Source: Zeus faber (taxonomy: Eukaryota > Chordata > Actinopteri > Zeiformes > Zeidae). From it: DNA of 64,000 bases. Of the stretch, positions 21,152 through 30,924 are shown piece after piece. The notes under the pieces are model-generated. The model searched no databases and had not been told where the DNA came from. It saw nothing but the letters and a program-made list of their open reading frames with translations. The stretch spans positions 8,688,155-8,752,154 of the forward strand of contig OY482862.1 in assembly GCA_960531495.1 (NCBI GenBank), written 5' to 3'. Both the position numbers and the translations under genes were made by a program. How positions within the stretch are numbered: the stretch's first letter is position 1; each line of letters starts with the position of its first letter.

Positions 21152-22329
21152 TCACAACGTCCCCCTTCGCCACCGCTGAATCTGCTGCAGTTGTTGATTG
21201 ATTGTGTTTACCTGCTGGCACAGATTGTCATTGGCGAAATTGAGTATGGCCACTTGATTTTTGTATAATACCAGTTGCTTGAGCCGAGCCCTAGCTCTGA
21301 GATGGGCCCTTAGTGCCTGGTTCCGCCGTTGTTCCCTGACGCACAATTTACCTAAATGGACGGCTGTAGCTGGTGGGACCCTGGCCAGAAGGGACTGGAA
21401 AACAAACAAAGACATAGCTGCCACGTGGCAGGTTGAGCAAAGAACGGGTCTAGTGTGGTGTTCTGGGCCATCCTGTGGGGAGTTGTTTGGAGGGGAGATG
21501 TTTGGAGGAGTAGCAGCCGACGAGGAGCTGGATGAGCTGGATGACGTGTCGGAGGAGTCTGGTGTAGTGGGGCTGCGACTTAGGGGTCACATCCAGTCGT
21601 CCTGGTCGATGATGGTGTGGGATGAGTCCATGGTGACTGTACCTACCGAGGCGAGGGGAGTCGGCCACGCATGGAATGCAGTGGAGTCCTCAGAGTGGTA
21701 GGATGTTGTGGTGAGGGTCGAGATTGTGGGGTGGTCCTGGTCTGGAGCTGGTGTGGCAGAGGTTGTTGGTGCTGGGAGTGCATGACGCAGTGCCGCTGTT
21801 GGGATCCCAGGATCTGAAAAAGTGGAACCTGTGCTTTGGGCCATGGTTTGTAGGCCTATGGGGAATGGAGTCTGCATGGGTGTGAACTCACTTAAGTTGA
21901 ACCCTTGGGGGTTCTGGGGCCATTGGTTAACTATGGGAAAACTTTGGTCCTGCGGCCACTGGTTAACAGTGGGAAGAGTTTGGTTTGGGGCCACTGGTTA
22001 ACAGTGGGAAAACTTTGGTTTTGGGGCCACGGGTTTTACAGAGGGACATGCTGGGGGGGCATTTGCGGGGGATATAAGGCCTGGCCCTCTTTAATGAAAG
22101 GTTGGTAGGGGGTACTATCAAAAGGCCTGAATGAAAGGGTGTCAATGGGCATGGGTTGAGCGTATAAGGTGGGGTTAGCATTGTGGTTTGCAGGGGTGAG
22201 GATAGTAGGGACTGGTATGTGTGGGGCGGGCTGGTGATCATAGGTGTTCTTCCAGTTGTAGCTGTCTGCCATGATTATCCATCGAGACATTAGCAGAGTT
22301 AGTGGTGTTATGACTATACACTCTGCCAC
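21152..22329 (-). pseudogene. Unrecognised reading frames downstream of ERV-B env (accessory-like)
   Basis: Reading right to left, a 97-codon frame (22,329-22,036) is rich in Pro, Tyr and Gln and starts MADSYNW about 20 codons in. It passes by frameshift into a tandem VNQWPQ repeat. The second frame runs from 21,994 to 21,152 in one phase, broken only by a TGA at 21,587-21,589: 135 codons, then 54 open codons with a serine run, then 90 codons. The last part is basic and coiled-coil-like (VREQRRNQALRAHL, DNLCQQVNTINQQLQ) and ends RWRRGTL. The position after env and the composition suggest a retroviral accessory or regulatory protein such as the post-env genes of spumaviruses and epsilonretroviruses, but I recognise no family. 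A displaced gag of another element is the main alternative. Confidence 0.45.
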
Positions 22330-22559
22330 TTTACAGGCTATTCCATAGACATGTATGGGTTCGCATGGGTGTTAGTGTGGATATTGTATGGGTGATAGGG
22401 GTATGTCTGGTTGGTGTGCCCACACGTCTGGGGGTTAGTTGGGAGGCTGTACTGTATGTGTTGCGTACTCTTTTCTTTCTATGTGCATGGGGAACTGACC
22501 TGTTAAAGCCTCGTCGTTTTCCTAACCATTACACTAAGCAGTGGAATTACACAACAAGA

Positions 22560-24027
22560 AGTTAGCATTTACTACTAACAGAACTCACCCAATACAACGC
22601 CTCTGAGAATCTTGGGCCACGATAGGTTCTGTAAAAATTTTCATAAAGCAGTGGCCTATGTGTTCCAGTTGGAATGTTGAACAAGTTTTACCCTCAGTTG
22701 TTTCAATTTCCCTAATGCTTCAGTGAGATTGCCTCCTTTGCCTGCATACATGTGAATGACTGTGCAACATTTGTCTCCCACGATATCACACACCCCCTGA
22801 TTTTCGACAAGTGAGGTTTCGATAACAAATCTGTTTTGTAAGGTCATAAGGGGAACAGGATGCAGTTGTTCTCTTACTCCCTCTAACGTTTGCACAGCTG
22901 TGGTTTATAAAGCGCTATTGATTATACCATAAGTAATTGACCCACCTGCTATTGCGAGCTAGATACTGAGCATTTAACCACTGTCTGTACATGGGAATTG
23001 AGCCTGCGATTTGTCCCGACACTATCCAATCCTCGTCTATTACCCGATGGATATTGGGTACGCCGTAAGGCTCTTGGTTAAATGCAACGTATACCTGAGG
23101 ATCTTGAAGCCAAGGGGTGGTTGCATTTCTTTTACGCCTTGTACTTTGTTGCTCCAGTGGAGGGGCTAGTTTTGTTAATTGACCTGTTAACAGAACTGGG
23201 GCGCAAATTCCCATCCAGTTAGGCTGGAGCTGGGACACAATGTTCGTTTTCCTTGCACAGCCAGAACATGTCTCCCAGGGAGACTCTCTCTTCCACAAGA
23301 GATATCTGGCAGTCAGTATTGGCTTAGTACTGTCCTATTTTTCTTGTACACGACATGGCCCCCATTTGGTACTCGCTGCTGACATTTGATCTGTGCCTTT
23401 TCTGTGGTGGAGCACAGTTTGATATAGGCTGTGGTGAAGTTATTTGGGAACCATGTTTCATTTTTACATTGCATTAAACCTTCCGTGTCATTAAGGGCTG
23501 GGGTGTTGTGTGCGACTACATCCCTTAGCTTGTGTCCCCCTACTTGCCCCTGTTTTGTTTAGTCTGGTCGGGCAGACGTTTTGGTCACCGCTCCATCCTG
23601 TGGTTGTTGCACTTCCTGCCATGTGCAGGGCGCACTTGGCAAAGCACTTATCTAGGTATGGGCAGTCTCCTATTTTACTTCCTGGAATTGGCCTGACTTG
23701 AGGGAGTTTTCTAGCGTTGTAGCAGAACATGCAGGTCTCATGACTTACTTGCTTCACTGAAAACTCTAGCCATTTATAGAACATATTGGACTTTCACTGC
23801 GATGTTCTTTGATGTTGTTCTACCTAGTCCTACCTGACGTTTTGTCCGTGTGCCCTTTTTCCCCTGTAATCCTGTGTGGTGGGCGTAATCAGCCCATGAC
23901 TCTTCTGCCTTATTCCCATTACCTCTACTGCTAAAGTTGGCTGGCTATATCTTTGTTCTTTTACCAAGAGTTGGAACCAACTTAAGTGTCAATATTATTA
24001 TGGCTGCTGCTAGTGTCAAACCTGGCC
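22560..24027 (-). pseudogene. env: ERV-B envelope gene remnant (SU and TM)
   Basis: From right to left: a hydrophobic signal-like segment at about 24,020-23,945 (TLAAAIIILTLKL) followed by a stop; a cysteine-rich surface-subunit piece at 23,784-23,491; a furin-like RRKR site near 23,126-23,140; and a transmembrane-subunit ectodomain at 22,895-22,656. The last carries a LQNRF immunosuppressive-domain-like start and a CX6CC disulfide motif (CDIVGDKCC), as in gammaretrovirus-type envelopes. Breaks: stop after the signal, frameshift between SU pieces, frameshift plus stop between the cleavage region and the CX6CC frame (about 22,900), and a stop right after HSNWNT where the C-terminal heptad ends. 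No membrane anchor is recognisable beyond 22,650. It would have acted in membrane fusion and cell entry; it is now non-functional as read. Confidence 0.85.
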
Positions 24028-24076
24028 TCCTAGGTATTATTTATTTGGGCCTTCCCCAAGGATGGTGTGTTATACT

Positions 24077-24316
24077 CACTGCGGGGAGGTGTTACCTTTC
24101 TCATCGCCCTGGCGTTCCTGCCCCTGTGGGGCGGTTTCACCCGCCCTATCCTTTTCTGCCTGACCCTGTGGGGCAGTTTCACCTGCCCCTTCTATCGTCG
24201 AGCCAGCCGCTCTTCTCCTATAAGTCACGAATGTTCTCTCTGAGTCTTCTTCTGCGCAGCAGTGATTTAGGTGGAACCAGACTTTCTCACCTTCTACTTT
24301 TAGTGCAGTTCTGGTT
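24077..24316 (-). pseudogene. pol: ERV-B integrase C-terminal tail
   Basis: A minus-strand frame opens with TALKVEGEKVWFHLNHC, the SH3-like end of a gammaretrovirus-type integrase (usual form: TALKV, W, H). It continues for about 60 codons of hydrophilic sequence with two GETAPQGQ repeats before a TGA. The frame is cut on its upstream side at about 24,320-24,370 where an ERV-A LTR begins. It lies directly ahead of env, the normal retroviral order. Confidence 0.75.
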
Positions 24317-24370
24317 CCTAAACAGACTTAGAACAGTCTCTAGTCTTTGGTCTTTCAGTTTCTTTTGAAC

Positions 24371-24954
24371 ACAGTAGAGGAAATTCTCCTGCATTGTCGA
24401 TGAGGTTAATCTGCTCGCTACAAGAGAACAAAAACTGAGAATATTAAAGATATTTATTCTGCAGAATAAAGAGAGAGTCAGTACTGCTCCAAAGCAGTGT
24501 TCTGACCATTCTGACCCTATTTGTGAGGAAGACAGTTTTATACCAAAGAGATGTTGTGGGCCATTTGTCAGAAGTCATTTACAAGACTGTGCCCCTCAGT
24601 TGTCTTCTAGGTGTTACCCAAACAGTGAATTCACAGGTACTTGCAAACTTTTGGTGGCAGACGTAGATTACAATCCCTTCCAATGCTCTCCCAAGCTCCC
24701 CTTGGGGGGGGGGGGGGGGGGCTCCTGGAAACACAGAGGCAATATTTTAAACCTCCCTCAACAGGAAAAGGCTATTGTCCGCATTCAACAGGTAAAACAT
24801 CTTTCAAATGGTTGATTATATATGCATTTTTCTCACCTTCCTTCCTTTTGTTCCTACTGGAACACCACCTCAAGGAAAATACAATAATGCTAAAATGTTA
24901 TATAATTTAGGCAAAGGGACAATTCTAACTAGAAAAAAAAAATCATGAATCACA
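24371..24954 (-). mobile_element. ERV-A LTR (copy at right of ERV-B)
   Basis: On the minus strand it starts TGTGATTCATGATTTTTT (24,954) and ends near 24,371 after AACCTCATCGACAATG. It aligns with 30,925-31,908 and, inverted, with 53,435-53,979. Internal marks shared by all: the TATA-like GGTATAAA segment near 24,541, an AGTATTAAAG/AATATTAAAG stretch, and GTAGCGAGCAGATTAACC. It interrupts ERV-B between pol and upstream sequence. Confidence 0.75.
24705..24721. repeat. Poly-G run
   Basis: Seventeen consecutive G inside the LTR U3 region; length is prone to sequencing error. Confidence 0.95.
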
Positions 24955-25510
24955 TCATGAAATAATGTGATTCATTCTTCGTAATCATCTTACGAAGGAT
25001 AGGTACTATACACACTAGATAGCAACATAGCATCAAACACATTATCACTACAGGTATCAATATTTTTATAAACGTAAAAATCCATGGCCCCAGTGCATTT
25101 CTTAGTCAAGCAAATGGGTCCCAAGTGTTTGCTTGATCTTTCATTACATCATCACGTAACTCTTTCATAGCTTGTATGGCTCAAGACAAGTTCCCTGATT
25201 TTACATCATTCTAAGACGTTAATACTAAAGCATGAAATGTAAAATGTCAAAATAGAATGCTGAAAATGAAACACACATTGGGAACAAAATATATACGTAA
25301 AGCAAATCACAACGGAAAACAAACCAACAACCAACCTCGAAACACAAACCCAAAACTAAAAAGACAAAATAAAACAATACAAATGATAGGTAGATGCAAA
25401 TATATACCAAGAATAAAGGGGGAGCAATTGCAACAAAACAAATGATCGTTATACAATAAATAAACGGTATGCCTAAAAATAACGCGTTGTATACATATAT
25501 CTCAGAAATA
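24955..25510. other. ERV-A internal 3' region, decayed, no frame
   Basis: AT-rich sequence between the LTR start and the integrase/env-leader remnant. No frame resembles env, so this copy lost or never had most of env. Confidence 0.4.
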
Positions 25511-25529
25511 TCTATATATCAGAAAAAAC

Positions 25530-26110
25530 CTAGCCCTTGACGTCCGGTAAAACCCAGTGGGAAACCCAGGAAGTCCCTTTGATGGAAGGGCGGAGGAAAA
25601 AAATGACCATATAATAAGGTGGGGAGTGGCCAGGCGTAATCAAATGTGGAGCAGAAGTCCAGCGGTGGAGCAGACTGTGGGGCGACAATGTTGGTGGCGA
25701 AAGCCCCTTCGATAACTGCTTCCAAAATACACATTTCTTTGGTTGTGGTAAGGGGAATGGCAGTAACCCATGTAGCCTATGTAGGTGTGGCTGACGTGGT
25801 TCCATTGTAGTTGCAGGGTGAGCAGCGTTCGGTGTACACTCACATTGTCTTCTCAACGAGTATCTAGAGGGTAGTAGGAACTTTCTTGCAATGAGATGCG
25901 TGTATCCACGTTGGTCTGTCTGCCACCTTAACTGCTGCTGCGGTGGTGATTCGAATCTGGAACGGTCCCAGGAATCTGGCAGAGTCCCAGCTGTCCTCTG
26001 GAAGTCGCAGATCAGCACCCAGTCACCTAGTTAGAGGTTGTGTAGAGGTCCTTCAAGTAGGACGGGTAGTGTTGCTTTAACCTGGGCACATAGACTAAAC
26101 ACTTGGGTGA
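25530..26110 (-). pseudogene. pol: ERV-A integrase C-terminus and leader of following gene (copy 1)
   Basis: The minus-strand segment at about 26,030-25,870 matches 32,418-32,700 closely at DNA level (CTAGGTGACTGGGT, CCTGGGACCGTTCCAG, CACGTTGG-type blocks). In mixed frames it codes a GDW start and a TAAAVKVADRPTW-HASH stretch, the integrase SH3-like end. A frameshift lies between them. The frame beyond (25,860-25,530) overlaps the end and starts ATTMEPRQPH; it may be the start of env or an accessory gene but shows no diagnostic motif. Confidence 0.7.
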
Positions 26111-26287
26111 GAGACGCACATTATGAGAAAATTGTTTGGTCTAGGTCCACGAATCTAAAATAGGGTACATTGACTAATTCTGTGATTTCCCAAACAGTTA
26201 TGTTCAATTGCCGACTACAGACTCAGCACAAAAATGTATGTATGCAATCTTGTGTAACAACAAAAATATTATCATAATGTCTGATAT
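26111..26287. other. ERV-A-derived flank, no frame
   Basis: Short decayed stretch between integrase remnant and the solo LTR. The first part matches 32,690-32,740. Confidence 0.4.
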
Positions 26288-26837
26288 GTAGGTGTTATGA
26301 CCCGGGCTAGGAGGGACCCAAATGCACGACACAAAGATGGGAGGCAGACAGGGGGTCAACGAAGGATGTTTATAAGACAACATGGTGGATATGGACGGAG
26401 GGATTAGTTCAGGTAGGGATGGAGTAGGGCACTGCAGAGATGAAGACGACGAGGGGTCCAGGATCTGGGTGGAGAGACGGGGAACCAGGCTGGATGGAGA
26501 GGGATGGACAGACTTGGTAGAGGAGAGGAGACAAGCAGGTTAGGGCAAGACGAAACACGAAGAGAAATAAACTTGGAACTAGATACTTGGAACAACGAGC
26601 TTGGAACTAGGAACTAAGAGCTTGGAACAAGGAACTAGGAAAGGGCCAGGAGCAGTACAAACTTGGGTAGGTTGGCTGACGGTCTGGCAATGAGTGACTG
26701 GGCAGCTGGAGAATAAGTACTGTATTTATGAAGAAGGTAATTGATCCCAGTTGTGTGGAATTGGCCAAAGGGAGGAGCAGCGGATGAGGCAAGAGCGGCC
26801 TCTAGTGGCGCTGGGAGGCCGTGGGCCTGACAGTAGG
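26288..26837 (-). mobile_element. Solo LTR, 540 bp, with 5-bp target-site duplication
   Basis: The LTR runs from 26,293 (TGTTATGACC) to 26,832 (GCCTGACA), giving TG...CA ends, and is flanked by GTAGG at 26,288-26,292 and 26,833-26,837. Minus-strand orientation is inferred from a CATAAATACAG TATA-like site and from GTGCATTTGGGTCC near the end, a usual U5 feature of fish Gypsy-type LTRs. No internal element sequence is attached, so it is a product of LTR-LTR recombination. Confidence 0.9.
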
Positions 26838-27042
26838 AGACATAGTCCATGGAATATCGATTAGGCTACAAAATAACCGACACCGCGTAAATCTTGCAAA
26901 GTTATTAAAATTTTCCTAGAACGCATTTCTCGAATGTTGACTGAACATAACCACATGTACACAATCCATTAATAAAGTAAAATGTAAAAATGATACCTAC
27001 TAAAATGGACAATCTGATCTGTACTGGTTCATGTGATTTAAT

Positions 27043-27043
27043 T

Positions 27044-27096
<53 letters not shown>
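27043..27096. repeat. (AT)n microsatellite
   Basis: About 27 uninterrupted AT units. Confidence 0.95.
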
Positions 27097-27099
<3 letters not shown>

Positions 27100-27155
27100 G
27101 TGGCCTGCGTGCCAGAAACTAAAATGGATAATAAAACTCAAGCCATGTTGGTGCA

Positions 27156-27230
27156 CCGGTGACCCGGACCACATGGCCGAGTTCCATCCGAGTTTCGGAT
27201 GGAACTCGGCCAGGAGGTCCGGGTCACCGG
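27156..27230. repeat. 75-bp imperfect palindrome
   Basis: Arms: 27,156-27,170 pairs with 27,216-27,230 (15 bp, CCGGTGACCCGGACC), a 4-base mismatch (ACAT/AGGA), then 27,175-27,191 pairs with 27,195-27,211 (17 bp) around a GTT loop. The GC-rich hairpin sits 60 bases from the (AT)n block. Confidence 0.95.
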
Positions 27231-27289
27231 CCCGCCGGATCCCCCCCCCGGTCGGGAAGGAGCCTACCAAGTATGGGTAAGGCTACAAG

Positions 27290-27700
27290 GGGGTAGACAT
27301 GAGGCTTTGAGGGGGCACAGGGTGTCTCTCCCCAACAGATTGATGGGAGTATTTGCTGAGTATAGAAGTAGAGCAATTATAGTGCGTCCTGCGATCAGCA
27401 TTGGGATCAGTTGTGTGAGGGGCATTACTTGTGTTTTCCCAGGGAAGCCTATTGTTCTGACTGATGAACTGGAGAGGGGGAGACTGGAGCCGTTTTACCC
27501 AATGCATGAGTTAATCGCGTCTGTGTCTACCATAAAGGTGTGTTCTTTCTCTTGTATTAGAACTGGTATGGTGGGTTCGTCCTGTGGTTGTGATGAGATG
27601 ATCGGTGAGATCACTTCCCCCTCTGGTTTCTCTGGGCACCCCTAGTATTGCCAATTCTGAGGTGGGCCTTCCCTGGGAGTCATTTGGTTCCCCCATGGTT
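27290..27700 (-). pseudogene. pro: ERV-A protease remnant
   Basis: The minus strand reads PVLIQEREHTFMVDTDA, where the retroviral active site would normally be D-T/S-G-A; here the residue after DT is D, so the catalytic glycine is changed. About 60 codons later comes NLLGRDTLC, the flap-following LLGRD signature of gammaretrovirus-like proteases. An in-frame stop follows near CIG. The protein would have cleaved Gag-Pol during particle maturation. It follows the zinc knuckle directly, the normal order. The right-hand side (27,290 and lower) runs into the palindrome and (AT)n, and reverse transcriptase is missing. Confidence 0.75.
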
Positions 27701-28440
27701 TTGTGGCGCAGTCTCTTCTCAGGTGCCTCACATCCTCAGGTTTGCCCACATCCCCAGCATGCTGGTTGGTAGCCGTCGTGTAGGTTTGGGTTGAATTGGT
27801 GGCATCTGTATAGTGCTCCGAGGGGAGCTTGTCTTCCGTCCCATTGCATCGCTCATACTTGCATCATAGGACTCCCTCATGGCATTGTGCGTCCTTTGTC
27901 CTGCATGGGGTGATAGTTGTCCCCTATGGGTTAACATGTACATGAATTGGCGGGACCGGTGCCGCCGTCGGCACTATTGCCAGTCATCACTCTTGACAGC
28001 ATCGCTCCGCGGAAGATTTATTTTGTGGTGTGTTTCCCTGATATGTGCATCTGCAGACCTTTGATGTCTCCCAGGGCTAGTGTTACTCCTACCGTGCTTT
28101 CTTCCGATGCTGTTAGAGGCATTGCAGTTTGAGCTGGCCTCATTTTCCCTCTGTTGGGGTTTTGTTTTTTTCCTGTCTTTGGGGGAATATGTATCCCTCC
28201 GATTTGCTTTTCTCCAGCACTCATCGGTCTTCAGTGTTCTGTGATGCTGTTTCTGAGTGTGAGAAATCCGGCTCCTCCTCTTCCGACTGAGTGTCCGATC
28301 TGTCCGCGTCATTATTGCTCTCAGTTTCTTCTCTGTCTCTCCTAGATGTTTCTTTCCCTTTCTTGTATTGTCTTCTTTTGTCTGTCTGTCCCTTCTTAAG
28401 TGTAAGGGTGAAGTCTCTCTGGAACTTACCTGTCATTTCT
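27700..28440 (-). pseudogene. gag: ERV-A gag remnant with zinc knuckle
   Basis: Minus-strand frames at 28,436-28,221 (charged: many K/R then D/E), 28,224-28,018 and 27,943-27,728 are pieces of a Gag precursor. At about 27,745-27,715 the sequence ACWGCGQ begins a CCHC zinc knuckle (usual form CxxCGxxGHxxxxC); a frameshift or stop breaks it, though the following RRDC can be seen in another frame. Capsid motifs are not clear. The upstream (N-terminal) part is cut by the TTAA-type transposon at 28,470. Confidence 0.6.
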
Positions 28441-28465
28441 TCTTATCACGTAGGTAGGGTGGTGG

Positions 28466-29830
28466 TTAATTGTGACCCACTGCAGCAAAACCTGTTATCT
28501 TGCGCATTTCTAAAATTGCCAGGAGCAGCCAAATAAGTTTAAAAATCCTTTCTAGAAGGAAAATAAGATTTTTCCAGATTCGTGTTCCTTTGGTTTTTTT
28601 TTTATCTCAACAGATTACATGGGTTACCAGTTCACTTACTGAGATGCTGAATTGTGATGAACAACACACCGATCGATTGTTTCCTTTAAAGCAACAGTCC
28701 AGGTGAAGATCATTCCTCCATATTTCATGTGATGAAAAGTCACAATGTAAAACCGTTTTGATAGAGTCCAACCTTTAAATCCTACTACTACACACACACA
28801 GAGACGTTATTGTGTAGGGGGAGTACGCCAACGTATACCAACAAAGAAGTAATGCTGACGTCATTTCCGTAAACAAGACAAGGATCCGGTTTCACTGAAC
28901 TTAATTTTCCGTGATGATAGTCAGTTCTCTGACAGTGATGCTGAACCTGATGCCGCCATTATCCCGGACTTGGAGAACATTTCAAACAGCGGATTTCAAC
29001 CTGAATGTGATGATGAAATGGAATAATTTTCAAGAACCACCGGAGGACACCGATGACACGCCCGTTTTTGTTACAACAGAAGAAGTCGATGATGTGATGA
29101 AGTCCGTTGAGGTTGGTGATGCAGATTATGAACAAGTAGTAATAAGTAATGCAAGTTTACCTGCAAATGCAGCCAGGGGCAAAAATAAAATGAAAAGAGG
29201 CCCAAAACAGGCTCTCAGAGTGTAGCTGGGGTAGGGTTTGGGCTAGACCACACAATAACTTCAAGAACTTTGAAGATGTTCGGCATATGCACATGTATAT
29301 ATGAAATGAGACACCGAGGATATACAGAGACTTATATTATTGATAGTCTCTACATTTTGTTGTGTTGTCCGCACGTTTAAACTCCTAAATAATTCCACTT
29401 CTATAAAACATGTATGTTCTAACTGAAAAAATACTTTTTAAAAACAAAAGATATTGTGTGTCGATGACGCTGTTCAACATCCCCTTAGAACACAAGAACA
29501 ATGCAGAGATTGCTCCATTCAGCAGGGTGTCACGTCCCCATTCAGCAGGGTGTCAAGTGGCCATTTGTTGCCTTTGTTGGTCCTCCAACTCATTTGAATT
29601 CTAGGAGCTGGCTGAATGAAGCAAAGTGCGTTGGAAAACTTTGAAGGTAATTATCTCAGAAACACATCGGCCACACCCTTGTCATTAACAAGCCATATCT
29701 TTAAAAATATTCACTTGATTTGCACAAGTGACACGTTGTTTTGAAGCTCGGATTCTTCACTTTCAAATGATTTGAAAAAAATGTCAAAAGCCACCAAATG
29801 AACCTAAAGTCTGCGGTGGGTCACAATTGA
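28466..29830 (+). mobile_element. DNA transposon with 16-bp TIRs and TTAA-like target site
   Basis: The ends are TTGTGACCCACTGCAG at 28,470 and, inverted, TTGTGACCCACCGCAG ending at 29,826 (one mismatch). They are flanked by TTAA (28,466-28,469) and TTGA (29,827-29,830), fitting TTAA insertion of piggyBac-type elements with one later change. Length is about 1.36 kb. A related copy without the coding part lies inverted at 34,008-34,687. Confidence 0.75.
28885..29225 (+). pseudogene. Acidic N-terminal transposase-like fragment
   Basis: Inside the TTAA element, one frame reads DDSQFSDSDAEPD and then shifts at about 29,025 to a second frame with EPPEDTDDTPVFVTTEEVDD, ending in a basic KNKMKRGPK stretch and a stop. 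An acidic head followed by a basic stretch is what piggyBac-derived proteins show before the DDD catalytic core, but the core itself is absent. Assignment rests mainly on the TTAA ends. Confidence 0.45.
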
Positions 29831-30920
29831 ATAAGCTGTGGGGTGGGGCCTCTGACCTTTCATTTCTTTCCCTTTTTCTTTGTCTCCCTCCCTGGCTTCT
29901 CATTATCATCCATGACTATCTTTCATACTGCTCTAACCATTTGTTGGTTATATATATATATATCACGCAACGTTTGCACCTAGGGAACGTTTGGGAAGTT
30001 TTCTTTTGCTTGAGTTAGATTAACAAATGTGGTGATCTGCCAGAGTCTTAGTTTTATCAGCTGTGCGTCTTGCCAATGCCCTGCACCCTCCTTGTCTCTG
30101 TATGTTTGTTCAAGCCAAAAAGTGTGCGCCTGTCAAGCAAAAAATGTGTGTATTGTGTGCTCTGAATCCAGTCAGGCAAAAAATGTGTGTCTGCCGTGTC
30201 TGCGTCTCTGAGTCGCCCATCTTTTTTTTTCTAACCGGTGCAGTGCCACTCCTGCGTTGGTTGTTGCAATTATCTCAGCATGTTTTTTTTTTCTGACTCT
30301 TTCCTCACTCCAGGTGGTTCATGTATAACTTTTTAGATAGATTACACACAACTTGTTTTACAGTTTATAATAGCATTATTTATAAGCTCTTTTATATAGT
30401 TCCTTGGCCAAGTGTCGCCGCCCTAAGGGCTCTCTCGTGACGAGCGCGATCGCTTTTCTTCTTAGGCAATTTTTTTTACTCAATTGCTTATCCTCTTAGA
30501 CAGTTTTTTAACACTATTGTCAATGCTCTTCGACAATTTTTAGACTGTTTTATCTTCTACCTATCTGGCATTCTTTCTAGATAAAACTTCCTCAACACTA
30601 GAAAGTTGTATGTAATTACTCTGTGACGAAACTTTGGACGAGTTTACGTTTACCCACATCCCCACTAAAAAAATAAATGGTGTTTTTACAGTTTTATATA
30701 TTTTTTCCAAATAACTTTTACAAATGTTCCTGTACTTCAATTTAGAAAAAGAAAATGCATTTATGTTTATGTTGTGCTAATGTGAATTTAAAATATATCT
30801 TTGACAGAAGTTTTCTGCAAAACTCATGACAGTTAATTTAAACTTGGGAATTTGCAAAGCAAAATAACATGTTTTTTATGTTTGATATGTGAATGGTCTT
30901 TTTGTAATAACAGTAGCAAT
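29831..30920. other. Presumed ERV-A leader region, no gene
   Basis: No frame longer than 80 codons. The stretch 30,440-30,560 contains several nested short inverted repeats (CAATTTT...CAATTG; TTAGACAG...AGACTG) of unclear meaning. Its position between an ERV-A LTR and gag suggests untranslated leader plus other insertions. Confidence 0.3.
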
Positions 30921-30924
30921 GATC

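Noticed and set aside
25519..26018. 162-codon frame as one continuous protein
   Set aside because: Only its first part matches the integrase end, and in a shifted frame; the rest is a leader or decayed region.
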